From a virus: a stretch of 44,154 nucleotides of DNA. Below, piece after piece: positions 21,504 to 30,231 of the stretch. The position numbers and the translations under genes were made by a program. The DNA lies in IMG/VR virus record IMGVR_UViG_3300024520_000144, positions 1 through 44,154 of that record. One strand, written 5' to 3'. The notes under the pieces are model-generated. The model saw nothing but the letters and a program-made list of their open reading frames with translations, did not search any database and was not told the origin of the DNA. Within the stretch, counting starts at the first letter, position 1. The number at the start of each line of letters is the position of its first letter.

Positions 21504-23665
21504 TATTGTGCCTCTATCCCGGTCACGATCTTCACGGACGGTGGAAGGCGAATATCAAATCCATCAGTAACATCAAGCGCATCGGACAGCACTGCTGTGT
21601 TCAAAATGGCAGGACGCGACAACCTGACGTTGTCAGTCACCGCAACCGTATCTAATCGAATTTTGCTGGTGATCGACAGCATCCGGCTGAACGTGTCGAT
21701 CTGCGATTCCAGCGATCTGTTCAGGTTGCGCTGAATCACTTCCGCTTCGTTGATCGAAATCGAATCAGTAAGCTGCCGGGGATGGATGCCCAGGAACGTG
21801 GCATCGTTGTCGTCGCTGACGCTTACCTGATCAGTCAGCACTTTGGTGACGGTCTTTGATGGGGCCAAACCGATTGTTATTATTTTCTGGAATCCATCTG
21901 TCACGGTGATGTAATCAGCCAGCACCTGGAAAACAGTCTTGCCTGCGGCGATAGTTACCTTTTGAAATCCATCGCTAACGCTTAACTGATCAACCAAGTC
22001 CCGAAAAGTCGTTTTTGACGCAGTGGTTACTATTTTTTGCTGACTGTCGCTGACACCTAACTGGTCAGTCAGTTGCCGGAAAACCGTCACTGAAGGTGCA
22101 ACCCAAATGGTGACGACTTTCTGGAAGCCATCACTCAGCGTGATGTAGTCAGTCAGTTCCCGAAACGATTGCCGAAGGATTGCAAGAGCATCCTCCACCG
22201 TTGCTGCGTCAGTCAATGTTTTCCGTAACTGATGTTCAAGGACCATTTGATCCTCAATGCTAAAATAATCCTGAACTAACCGGGCATGAGCAAGATGAAG
22301 AAACATTGCGTCAGCAAAGTTCTCAATTTTGTCCCCGGGGCGACGTTGATAATTAGTTAGGCAGTCTTGAGGGTCCGTTACATTTACAGCATCAGTCAAT
22401 GTAACCGTGTTCACATTACCCGGGGGCTTAACTTGAACGGCAAGCATGGGCCATTTCCGTGCCGTGGAATCTGCTGTAGTGATGTCAGCAGCAATTACGC
22501 GCCAACCATCCTCAGTCGGTTGAAGGTTTTGCAATTCAACTGTCGCATCGATGCCGCCCTGCGTTGACAGGAACAGCCCCGTGTTCATCCGGCTGCTGGC
22601 AATACCGTTCTGTATTGATAAATCTCTAGCGGTTTGCGATGTGCCGCAGGCAGACATTTCTGCGCCAGTTTCTTCTTCATGGCTGAAGAAACTGAACGGC
22701 GCGGCATGACCCCCGGTTTCGCTGGCGTTTTCTGTTCGGTTCCTGTTGCAGATCAATGCCACATACTGTAGTTCAAACGGCAACCCGCTATAGTCCCAAT
22801 CACTTGACGCTGAAACGGGCGAATCAATGATGTCCACTTTGGCATCGACATTGCTGCCTTCCACCAACAAACCCTGCATCTGCCCGGTCAGTGCGCCAGC
22901 ACGCACAGTGAATGTGACATTCGTGGCATCAAGCGCAGTCAGTTCCACACCGTCAATTTCCGCACCTGTATTGGAAACGGTAAGCCCTACCCGGCTACTG
23001 CTATTCCGTGAACTGTTGTTTGTCACGGTCTGAAGGGTTTCCAGGTGAAGCCCCCATGCTGCTTGTTCAATTGTTGAATCACGGTAGGCATGGAAGCCCA
23101 TACTTAAACGACCCTCCCCGGAATTGCCGCCGTTTACATGGGACAGTGAGTAGAACCCGAATGAAGGCGCGTTTGAAAATCCGTGCGCAATTTGGAACGT
23201 GGCATCTTCAGCAACAGCATTGCCGCCGCTGAACATCTTGCAGGCACTTTCAAATACCAGATCGACAGTGAAATAGTATTGTTTCGTATCAGTAGCCAGG
23301 CAGGTTATTTTCACACCCCCTGTGATTTGCTCCACTGTGCAAAACTGCTGCGTATTGCCGCTACCGGGGATTGGCATACTGATCGGCCAGCCCGTATGGG
23401 TGGGTGACGATTCAGATGTTCGGGTGGCGCTTAATCCTTCACCAGCATCAATGTCCTTTTCGCTGATGGTGATGTTGCCGCCATTAGTGAAATCGGTATA
23501 GCCGACGTTATGGATCAGATCATTGCTTGCCGAACCAAGGATGGTTGCGTCAACACAATGGATGACTGCGCCGGTCGGTTTATCATCGCGCCCTGGTATG
23601 GTGATGTTTACATACGAACCGGCATCAGTTGGCAGCAGACCGATTGCTTTGCGCAGGACGGTCAT
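21503..23665 (-). CDS. Repeat-rich virion-associated protein, 720 aa
   Basis: An N-terminal beta-rich region (residues 1-415) with Asn/Ser/Gly-rich loops and several cysteines is followed by a repeat region (about 415-690). There, units of about 30-36 residues read like VFRQLTDQLGVSDSQQKIVTTASKTT, VFQVLADYITVTDGFQKI and VLTDQVSVSDDNDA. The core (hh-LTD-x-hxVSD-GFQK) resembles the DSLxAxDS unit in the next protein, so the pair probably arose by duplication or domain exchange. The stop overlaps the next start (TAATG). Likely a fibrous virion component. No enzymatic motif seen. Confidence 0.7.
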   Translation of the reverse strand: MTVLRKAIGLLPTDAGSYVNITIPGRDDKPTGAVIHCVDATILGSASNDLIHNVGYTDFTNGGNITISEKDIDAGEGLSATRTSESSPTHTGWPISMPIPGSGNTQQFCTVEQITGGVKITCLATDTKQYYFTVDLVFESACKMFSGGNAVAEDATFQIAHGFSNAPSFGFYSLSHVNGGNSGEGRLSMGFHAYRDSTIEQAAWGLHLETLQTVTNNSSRNSSSRVGLTVSNTGAEIDGVELTALDATNVTFTVRAGALTGQMQGLLVEGSNVDAKVDIIDSPVSASSDWDYSGLPFELQYVALICNRNRTENASETGGHAAPFSFFSHEEETGAEMSACGTSQTARDLSIQNGIASSRMNTGLFLSTQGGIDATVELQNLQPTEDGWRVIAADITTADSTARKWPMLAVQVKPPGNVNTVTLTDAVNVTDPQDCLTNYQRRPGDKIENFADAMFLHLAHARLVQDYFSIEDQMVLEHQLRKTLTDAATVEDALAILRQSFRELTDYITLSDGFQKVVTIWVAPSVTVFRQLTDQLGVSDSQQKIVTTASKTTFRDLVDQLSVSDGFQKVTIAAGKTVFQVLADYITVTDGFQKIITIGLAPSKTVTKVLTDQVSVSDDNDATFLGIHPRQLTDSISINEAEVIQRNLNRSLESQIDTFSRMLSITSKIRLDTVAVTDNVRLSRPAILNTAVLSDALDVTDGFDIRLPPSVKIVTGIEAQ

Positions 23666-25941
23666 TAGTGATCCTTAACAATGTTCATCCCAAGAAACTG
23701 CGTGTTCCCGTTCGTCTGCACTTTGATATCCGCAGACATGTCGCCCTCCACCGTCCCGGTATTGAATGCGTGGAACGATGGAATCTGCGCCACTATGGTC
23801 TGCAAATCGCTGTCGCCAGTTGGCGTATACGTGAACTGTCCACCTCCGATTCCGTTGCCGTCATTCTTGTTCCATTTTACCGTGATCGGATCGGTGTTCT
23901 GGTTGCGGAAGAAGATGCGCAAGATGATCGGTTGATGCCCGCTGATATATAACGGATCGACAGCAAAATGAATGTTCGATCCTTTCATTGCCCATTTTGC
24001 GTTTTGATAACCTGACAGCAATCCGGTGGTTCCCAGATCAATGTCATAGTCGCGTTCCCAGGTGTAGTTTCCATTCCCCAAGTAGCCGCGCTGGTACAGC
24101 CAGTGTTCGATGTTGTTCATCCTGTATGTGCCCCAGGTAGGCATCTGCCCGCCCCCGCGACAGTGCCACTGACCCAGCCAGCAGAACGCTTCCGCGCTAT
24201 CATCTTCGGGCCGTTGACCTAACTGGTATCCCAGCCAGTGTTCGGCGCGCTGATCAACTGTTTCGCTAGGTGGCGGAATGAACACATTGTCACACCGAAG
24301 CTGTACGCAGCGCATTGTCGCCATCAGGTGATGCGTCTGGTTCATTGTGATGTCGTCTGGATATTCTTCGTTTTGCTCCTGTAGCGCAGCTGCGTTTTTG
24401 ACGGGCGGAAAATCCGGGTCTTGCGTCAAGTAGAATTCAGCACGCGGGTCGTCATCCCCGTATCCAGCATAAGCTGCTTCGTTGTAAATTTCCGCAATCA
24501 GTCCGTTATCGGCTTGATGCCCCGGTGAATACTTGTTCCCCAGATAGTGTTCAATCCTGCCGCCCAATCGGGTACCGCATCCGTTGTTGATGGTGTAATT
24601 GAAGAAGGAATCTGGATCACGCTTCAACCACATCAACCGACCCGGCACACCAGCATCAACAAACGCATCTGTCCATGCCTTGATGTACGGCAACCACGCG
24701 TCTTCCGTGGAAGGTGATGTGCGGTTTACCTGCGATCCAGTCCATTCTTCCCCTTGACTGTTTGACACTCCGTGCAGCATAAAATTATGCAGACGGGGAT
24801 GGTTCATGAAGTTAGTAGCTTTCAACTTGGTCACAATCTTCAGGAACCGCGCCTTCACAAACGAATCAGTCAAGTCCAGATTGACGCGCCGAATGTTGCC
24901 CTTTGTTTCAACAAACGTTTTTATATAGTCCGGGTGGCTGCTGGATAGATTGGTTCGGTCAATAACCCACTGTGGCGCAGTAACCTGCCCCGTTTGAACT
25001 TCAACACCAGTGTCGATTCTGGTTGTCTTGCACACTACTCCGCGCATATTCAGGTGCGCTGCGTAATACTTGGTATCCATGTTGTCCAGCAGGTCATTGA
25101 TGAAATCAACGTTCCAGTTGTTTTCTTCCGGTTCAACATCCTCCCAATTGACTTTTAGGCGCACTATCTGATGACTGTCATTGTATGACGCAATACCATA
25201 TCCTGTCGGCCCTTGAAACGTGCCCGCGTGCTTCAGTATGTGGCTGGGGTTCACGGACAGGTCGATGCCTTCGCGGATGAAGGAACCAGGCTTCCATCCT
25301 TCGTCTGATTTCGTGTGCCCCGCGTCGTGATATGTTTTTTCTTGCGGGTCAACTGGATCAAATGAAATCTGGTCAGTGTCGAAGATAAAGAACGTGCTGA
25401 TGGACTGCGTGCCCAGGATCGGCGCACCCGCATCCCCGCTGATCAGCACCGGGTTCAGGATTTCAACGGTGCCTTCTTCATTGGTGTCAACTTCGTCAGC
25501 AGTAACGTCGATGGTCTTCGAAGATTCACCTGCCTGGAATCGCTGCGTGCCTGATAGTGGCGAAGTGCTAGCATTGACCACTGCCCAATCTACGTCAAGC
25601 ACCTGATCGGTTCTGATACTGCGTTCGATGGTAAACGAAATGACCGTGCCTTCGTTGCCCGAATACGATGTTTCATCCAGATCGAATTCAGCCTGCGCTG
25701 CCGGTGGGTCTTCTTCTTCGATGGTGTGACCCAGCACCACATCCCTGATCCTGACCATGTAATACAGACCCCCATCGACCCGGATTTCATAGTCACCGGG
25801 CACACCGCGCTGAAGCGCATGTTCTTCAGCGTGTTCTATCGCTTCGACTAAAGCGGTGTGCCTGTTCGATGCCCGTCCATCGGCAACAGCAGGTTCGTCA
25901 TTTAGCCAAAGTTCAAGATAGTTCTTCCGCGTGATATCCAT
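23665..25941 (-). CDS. Calx-beta plus glycosidase-like virion protein, 758 aa
   Basis: Residues 1-75 are a small N-terminal module. Residues 85-187 look like a Calx-beta domain (SYSGNEGTVISFTIERS ... LDVDWAVVN ... FQAGESSKTIDVT ... EGTVEILNPV). Residues 195-620 resemble a glycoside-hydrolase TIM barrel: IVRLKVNWEDVEPEENNWN at 259-277 is like the first strands of GH5/GH42-type enzymes, and GLIAEIYNEAAYAGYGDDD further on could carry an acidic catalytic residue. A C-terminal beta sandwich follows (about 630-758). It is a candidate depolymerase for host surface sugars. Family placement is tentative. Confidence 0.65.
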   Translation of the reverse strand: MDITRKNYLELWLNDEPAVADGRASNRHTALVEAIEHAEEHALQRGVPGDYEIRVDGGLYYMVRIRDVVLGHTIEEEDPPAAQAEFDLDETSYSGNEGTVISFTIERSIRTDQVLDVDWAVVNASTSPLSGTQRFQAGESSKTIDVTADEVDTNEEGTVEILNPVLISGDAGAPILGTQSISTFFIFDTDQISFDPVDPQEKTYHDAGHTKSDEGWKPGSFIREGIDLSVNPSHILKHAGTFQGPTGYGIASYNDSHQIVRLKVNWEDVEPEENNWNVDFINDLLDNMDTKYYAAHLNMRGVVCKTTRIDTGVEVQTGQVTAPQWVIDRTNLSSSHPDYIKTFVETKGNIRRVNLDLTDSFVKARFLKIVTKLKATNFMNHPRLHNFMLHGVSNSQGEEWTGSQVNRTSPSTEDAWLPYIKAWTDAFVDAGVPGRLMWLKRDPDSFFNYTINNGCGTRLGGRIEHYLGNKYSPGHQADNGLIAEIYNEAAYAGYGDDDPRAEFYLTQDPDFPPVKNAAALQEQNEEYPDDITMNQTHHLMATMRCVQLRCDNVFIPPPSETVDQRAEHWLGYQLGQRPEDDSAEAFCWLGQWHCRGGGQMPTWGTYRMNNIEHWLYQRGYLGNGNYTWERDYDIDLGTTGLLSGYQNAKWAMKGSNIHFAVDPLYISGHQPIILRIFFRNQNTDPITVKWNKNDGNGIGGGQFTYTPTGDSDLQTIVAQIPSFHAFNTGTVEGDMSADIKVQTNGNTQFLGMNIVKDH

Positions 25942-25947
25942 TGGAAT

Positions 25948-25964
25948 GGGGCTTGATCAGCCCC
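25948..25964 (-). promoter_or_regulatory. Hairpin immediately before the glycosidase-like gene
   Basis: GGGGCT and AGCCCC pair over six GC-rich base pairs around a 5-base loop, in the 28-base gap between the 165-aa protein gene and the ATG at 25941. There is no usual ribosome binding site before that ATG. The hairpin may attenuate transcription or control translation of the glycosidase-like protein. Confidence 0.4.
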
Positions 25965-25969
25965 GTCCG

Positions 25970-26467
25970 TTAGATGTTATGCGAACCGACTTGGACTTGA
26001 ACTTCCAGGTGCAGGAAGTCAGAGTCAGCCAGCACCGTCGAAAGTCCTGCCGCGACATTCAGATAATGACCGGAACCTGATGTCGGGTGATTGGCAATGC
26101 CCGCCATTTCCAGGTCGTTACTGGTCACGCTATCTGCGGCACCACCCCAGGTGGCAATCGCAACGATCAGTTCGCTGGAATTACTGATCAGCGCGGCCTG
26201 CTTGCGGTCGCATTCCAGAATTTCCTGTGAATTGATGTGCGCGGTGTAATCCGCCGTACCGATTGCGATCCAGTTGTACTTCGATCCGGTGTCACTGATG
26301 GCACGATATGCCAGGTGATCCAGGCCACTGGCTGTGACGATATTCGGCAAAACCTTGCGTTCGATTTCGCCATTTGCGCGGGTGATTGTCCTGATGAACG
26401 TGCCTTGAATCGGAACGCTTGACAGGAATGCCGCAGCAACATCTGCTTCAGCGATACTTTTCTTCAT
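25970..26467 (-). CDS. Putative virion protein, 165 aa
   Basis: I choose the ATG at 26467 (MKKSIAEADVAAAF), which has GAGG nine bases upstream; a second ATG at 26482 lies on that site. The beta-rich product has LPNIVTASGLDHLAYRAISDTGSKYNWIAIGTADYTAHI and repeated GS-rich turns, a style I associate with small phage tail or capsid appendage proteins. Its start is 20 bases inside the glycosyltransferase gene. It may be the acceptor or anchor for island products, but nothing proves that. Confidence 0.65.
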   Translation of the reverse strand: MKKSIAEADVAAAFLSSVPIQGTFIRTITRANGEIERKVLPNIVTASGLDHLAYRAISDTGSKYNWIAIGTADYTAHINSQEILECDRKQAALISNSSELIVAIATWGGAADSVTSNDLEMAGIANHPTSGSGHYLNVAAGLSTVLADSDFLHLEVQVQVGSHNI

Positions 26468-29414
26468 AGCTCTTGACCTCATCGTTTATCAGAACCGATA
26501 AAAACTTATCCAGGTGCCGTTGATTCAGAAACCGCGCCGACAATTCTGGCACCTGTGCCAACTGTGGCGCGTTGACCCCATCCCCACTTGAGAACTTGAA
26601 TCGGAACGTGAATCCACGATCCAGGCAATTCACAAGCACATCATAAAACTCTAAATGATCCCTGACCATCCGCTTCACTTGCGGGTGGTCACCGTGATCA
26701 TCCAGTGTTCTTTCCCACAATTCCAGTCCCATCATCGCACGTTGTTGCATTTCAGCGGTAACGCCACCACCCGTGGACTCCAATTCGAAGCGGTTCATCA
26801 GTGCCAGATCACGTATCCAAAGGAACGCGCCCAGCAGCCGATCAGGGTTTTCCTGCCTGTCCCGCGCCATCAGCGACACGTTGCGTTCGAACCGCTTGCG
26901 CCTGACTGATTCGATATTGTAGCCACCATGCGCGAAGTGCATTTCGTGGCAGACCCACGCAAACCCCACACCTTCGTTCGGTTTGTTGATGTTTTCCGGG
27001 TGTTCGTGAACCACACCCAGGAACTTCACATCGGGATTTCGCCGGAACAGGCGCACCGGAAAGTCCGTGCTGAGTACGGCAGTCGGTTCCACGCTGAAGT
27101 GGTGCTGCGCGATCCCGTAGCCTTGCCAGGTATTGTGCCGCAGGTATTTCGCCATGCGGTCACAGCCGACGAATTCTTCGTCAGCATCACCCCAGAAAAT
27201 CCAATCACACTGCGCCTTTTCGATGACTTCATTGCGCGCTGCATCGAACCCGATGTCCAGCGGTGACGGGATATCGAACTGCGTCACGGGAATCCTGGGA
27301 CTGCGGTGGCTGTGAACCACATCGGTTTCGAATGCCGTGATCACTGCGCGGGTGTTGTCCGATGTGCTTTCATCCACGCCGATGATGATTTCATCGACCA
27401 CGGGCGCGATGCCACGCAGCAGTCGCGGCAGATCATACTGCCCGTCTTTCACGATGGCGCAAAAGCTGACCGTCTGTTTCGGACGCTGCTGCCAGTATTT
27501 GCGGTCATAGTCGATTGGATATGCTGCCGTGTTGTCCACATCCAGCGTGAACGTGGTGATGTACCAGCCCAGCACTTCGCCTTCGCCCGAATGCCCACCA
27601 GCAAGGCACATGATCTTGAAACCATCGTGGTGTTCAAACAGTTCGGTCAGGTCTTCGCGTTCTAGGTGGTGCAGGTGGAAGCGTTTCGGGTGGTCGGACT
27701 GATACGACATTTCTTCCCAGGGGCCGAACGGTGTAGTGATCACCACCGGCACATCACCGCAGATGCCCTGCACCGTGTCCATGAATTCGACGGGATCGGG
27801 AACGTGTTCAAGAATTTCGCCCAGAATCACCATGTCGCAACCACCGGCACCAGACCAGTCGTTCTGGGATGCGTTCAGCCAGTCATCTTCGATGAACACC
27901 ACGTTCGGCAATTCCCATTCGTCAGCCTTGTCCCGCGCCACCTGCACCGCTTTCGGACTGACATCGACACCGACGAATTCAATCGCTGGAAACTGCTTTG
28001 CCAGATTGTTCGTGAAGTGCCCGTGCGCGCACCCGTAGTCGATCACCTTTGCGCCTTCCGGCAGCGTCGCTACAGCCTTTGCGACTTCCTGGTATCGCGG
28101 GTGATGCTCAAATCCGACTTCATAGTGAAAATCAGGCCCGTCGTACATTTCTTCCGTGCCTTCAGCGTAGTGGGCGGCATAGGTCGCCGGATCGTTCATC
28201 CACTGATAAAGCTGCAATTCTTCGGCAATTTCGGGGCTTAACGACGGCATTTGACCCAATGCCACAATGTCAGAGTTCCGCAGGTAGTGCCGTGCCATCG
28301 CGTCTGGGTTGCCGCAGGCTTCCATGAAACTGTCCCGAATCACTGCTTCGATTTCATCGGTTGCCTTCTCCCACGTATATTCGCGCCGGGGCCTGCGCCG
28401 GAACTGGTTGTTGAAGTCACTCAAGCGTTCCACGAACCGATCCACGTTCACCCCATCATCGGTGTTCGGAATCTGCGTGCAGTTCGGATAATCGCCCAGC
28501 GTTTCCGGTAGCGCAGCAGTCGGTGTGGTGAAGATCGTAAGCCCTGCCGCCATCGCTTCCATTGCCGTGATGCAGGACACTTCTTCGAACTCCGTCGGGT
28601 AGCACCAGACATCCGCTTCCTCACACATGAACTTGTACAATTCTGCCTTCGTCAGCGCGCCCATGTGTTCGCAGTTCGGCAAGGCATCTACCTGTTCGCG
28701 CAACATGGCATAGAACGGCGCAAGCTGTTCCACGGGATGTTCATACCCGCAGACCTTCAGCGTGATGTGCGGTGCCTTTTCAGCCAACTGTTCCATGATC
28801 TGTCCAGGCATCACCAGATTTTCCAGACCACGTTCCGGGCGGGAACAGTAAAGCAGGGTGATCGGCTTGATGCCGTCTTTGCCTGCCTTGCTGTTGTCCT
28901 TCAGTTCGAACTGTTCAAACAGATCGTAATCCACCCCGTTGTGGATCGGCGTGATGCGTTCGGGATCGACCAGCCATTGTTCGGCAATCTGCTCCTTGAA
29001 CCAGTTGCTGACCGGCATGATCTGCGTGGTCTGCCAGTTGCTTGACATGATCGCATCGTTGTTTCGGCGCAGCGCGATATCGTGCGCCCACCACAGGTTG
29101 ATCTTGCTTTGGTAGTTGAAGTAAAAACCGACCGGCACCCGCTGGATGATGTTCACATCGTGCGGTGTGTTTTCGCAGTAGAAGTGCCAGTTCGTACCCA
29201 TCGGCTTTTGTTCATTCTTCGGCCCGATGAACAGATAGTTCACACCATCGAAGTTGCCTTCTTCTTCGCTTTCGGTGAAGACGTTGACCCGGTGTCCACG
29301 GGCGGCAAGTTCCTTTGCGACGTAGTAGGCAGCAGATTCGCTGCCACCCAATGATCGCTCATTGACGGTGTTGCCATTGAACGGGATTCCGCTTGCGTAG
29401 ATAACGATGTGCAT
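26448..29414 (-). CDS. Three-domain enzyme: GT4 glycosyltransferase, SAM methyltransferase, GT2 glycosyltransferase
   Basis: 988 aa from the ATG at 29414 (GGAG nine bases before). Residues 1-360 are a GT-B fold of the GT4 family: LGGSESAAYYVAKELAARGH at the N-terminus, LLYCSRPERGLENL in the middle and EFEEVSCITAMEAMAAGL (E-x7-E motif) near 285. Residues 445-625 are a class I methyltransferase with VIDYGCAHGHF (SAM loop, about 457-467), VGVDVSPKAV and LGEILEHVPDP. Residues 655-830 are a GT2 domain with FCAIVKDGQYDLPRLL, DEIIIGVDESTSDNT and WGDADEEF (DxD-like, about 751-758). It could build and methylate a short glycan on the virion or host surface. Coupled to the sulfotransferase gene. Confidence 0.88.
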   Translation of the reverse strand: MHIVIYASGIPFNGNTVNERSLGGSESAAYYVAKELAARGHRVNVFTESEEEGNFDGVNYLFIGPKNEQKPMGTNWHFYCENTPHDVNIIQRVPVGFYFNYQSKINLWWAHDIALRRNNDAIMSSNWQTTQIMPVSNWFKEQIAEQWLVDPERITPIHNGVDYDLFEQFELKDNSKAGKDGIKPITLLYCSRPERGLENLVMPGQIMEQLAEKAPHITLKVCGYEHPVEQLAPFYAMLREQVDALPNCEHMGALTKAELYKFMCEEADVWCYPTEFEEVSCITAMEAMAAGLTIFTTPTAALPETLGDYPNCTQIPNTDDGVNVDRFVERLSDFNNQFRRRPRREYTWEKATDEIEAVIRDSFMEACGNPDAMARHYLRNSDIVALGQMPSLSPEIAEELQLYQWMNDPATYAAHYAEGTEEMYDGPDFHYEVGFEHHPRYQEVAKAVATLPEGAKVIDYGCAHGHFTNNLAKQFPAIEFVGVDVSPKAVQVARDKADEWELPNVVFIEDDWLNASQNDWSGAGGCDMVILGEILEHVPDPVEFMDTVQGICGDVPVVITTPFGPWEEMSYQSDHPKRFHLHHLEREDLTELFEHHDGFKIMCLAGGHSGEGEVLGWYITTFTLDVDNTAAYPIDYDRKYWQQRPKQTVSFCAIVKDGQYDLPRLLRGIAPVVDEIIIGVDESTSDNTRAVITAFETDVVHSHRSPRIPVTQFDIPSPLDIGFDAARNEVIEKAQCDWIFWGDADEEFVGCDRMAKYLRHNTWQGYGIAQHHFSVEPTAVLSTDFPVRLFRRNPDVKFLGVVHEHPENINKPNEGVGFAWVCHEMHFAHGGYNIESVRRKRFERNVSLMARDRQENPDRLLGAFLWIRDLALMNRFELESTGGGVTAEMQQRAMMGLELWERTLDDHGDHPQVKRMVRDHLEFYDVLVNCLDRGFTFRFKFSSGDGVNAPQLAQVPELSARFLNQRHLDKFLSVLINDEVKSYEEKYR

Positions 29415-29437
29415 TTTGTATTGCTCCAAGTTGGTGG

Positions 29438-30097
29438 CTAGTAGCCGAATCGTCTTGATAGTTCCCAGATGTCTGCGGGTGGATTATGAAACATTTCTGC
29501 CTGATCTGCAGTGAAACCTTCGGCGGTAGTCACGGCATTCGGTCGGTCGGTGCCAATGTCGGTCGGCTGACCCACGAATTCAGCATCCGGGCAATCCAGA
29601 TACCGGGCAAGGCTTCGGAATTCGGCCCGCTGATCAGGCGCATCGACCCGGAACAGAATCACATCATGCCGTTCCACGATGTCTTCCAGGTCGGAAAAGG
29701 CTGACAGCACGTATGGCACGTATTCATCCGCGTCCCAGGCGTACCGATAAACATGCGTCTTGAAGACTTCGACGGGGTTGCGCACGGGGATCACCACCCG
29801 TTCGGTGGTCAGGTACGATTCCCACCACCGACCGATTTCGATGTGGCTGTGGATTAACTGGTGCTGCCCGGTGACGTTCTTCTGCGTCATGTTGCGCCAA
29901 TGCACCGAACACAGGTCATACCCGCACAGACGCAGGAATTCGTACATGTAGTGCGTCCCGGTGTGGCGAACGCTCAACAGCCAGATGCGATCAACGTCGT
30001 CAGGTTCATTGACCAGCACGAACTTGCGCGCAGGCCCTGGACGCGACGACGTATCAGGCGGGCTATGTTGATCTGCCCGCTGGACAATCAATGGCAT
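29438..30097 (-). CDS. Sulfotransferase-like protein
   Basis: 219 aa. Residues 39-51 (WLLSVRHTGTHYM) match the 5'-phosphosulfate-binding loop of sulfotransferases, and residues 102-119 (VIPVRNPVEVFKTHVYRY) match the 3'-phosphate-binding segment (R-[DN]-P ... Y/S). FSDLEDIVERHDVILFRVD is the usual following beta-alpha unit. The family transfers sulfate from PAPS to hydroxyl groups, often of sugars. The short product lacks some C-terminal helices of typical members. It lies 23 bases before the glycosyltransferase gene, suggesting that it sulfates the glycan made there. Confidence 0.75.
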   Translation of the reverse strand: MPLIVQRADQHSPPDTSSRPGPARKFVLVNEPDDVDRIWLLSVRHTGTHYMYEFLRLCGYDLCSVHWRNMTQKNVTGQHQLIHSHIEIGRWWESYLTTERVVIPVRNPVEVFKTHVYRYAWDADEYVPYVLSAFSDLEDIVERHDVILFRVDAPDQRAEFRSLARYLDCPDAEFVGQPTDIGTDRPNAVTTAEGFTADQAEMFHNPPADIWELSRRFGY

Positions 30098-30231
30098 CAG
30101 CTATTCCATTTGCTGCCTGGATTGCGACGGTGCCAATCAGCCTTCTGCTGCTGCTTGCCCTGCCGGGTGCGCTCCTGTTCGTTCACAGGTCGCTTTCTGC
30201 CGGTGCGCTTTTCAAGCGGGCGCAGTGCCAT
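30097..30231 (-). CDS. Tiny very basic protein, 44 aa
   Basis: The sequence (MALRPLEKRTGRKRPVNEQE then RTRQGKQQQKADWHRRNPGS) is about one-third Arg/Lys. Both ends are coupled: the ATG overlaps the previous stop as TAATG, and its TGA overlaps the sulfotransferase ATG as TGATG. It may bind DNA or acidic glycans, or modulate the neighbouring enzyme. No homologue recognised. Confidence 0.55.
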   Translation of the reverse strand: MALRPLEKRTGRKRPVNEQERTRQGKQQQKADWHRRNPGSKWNS

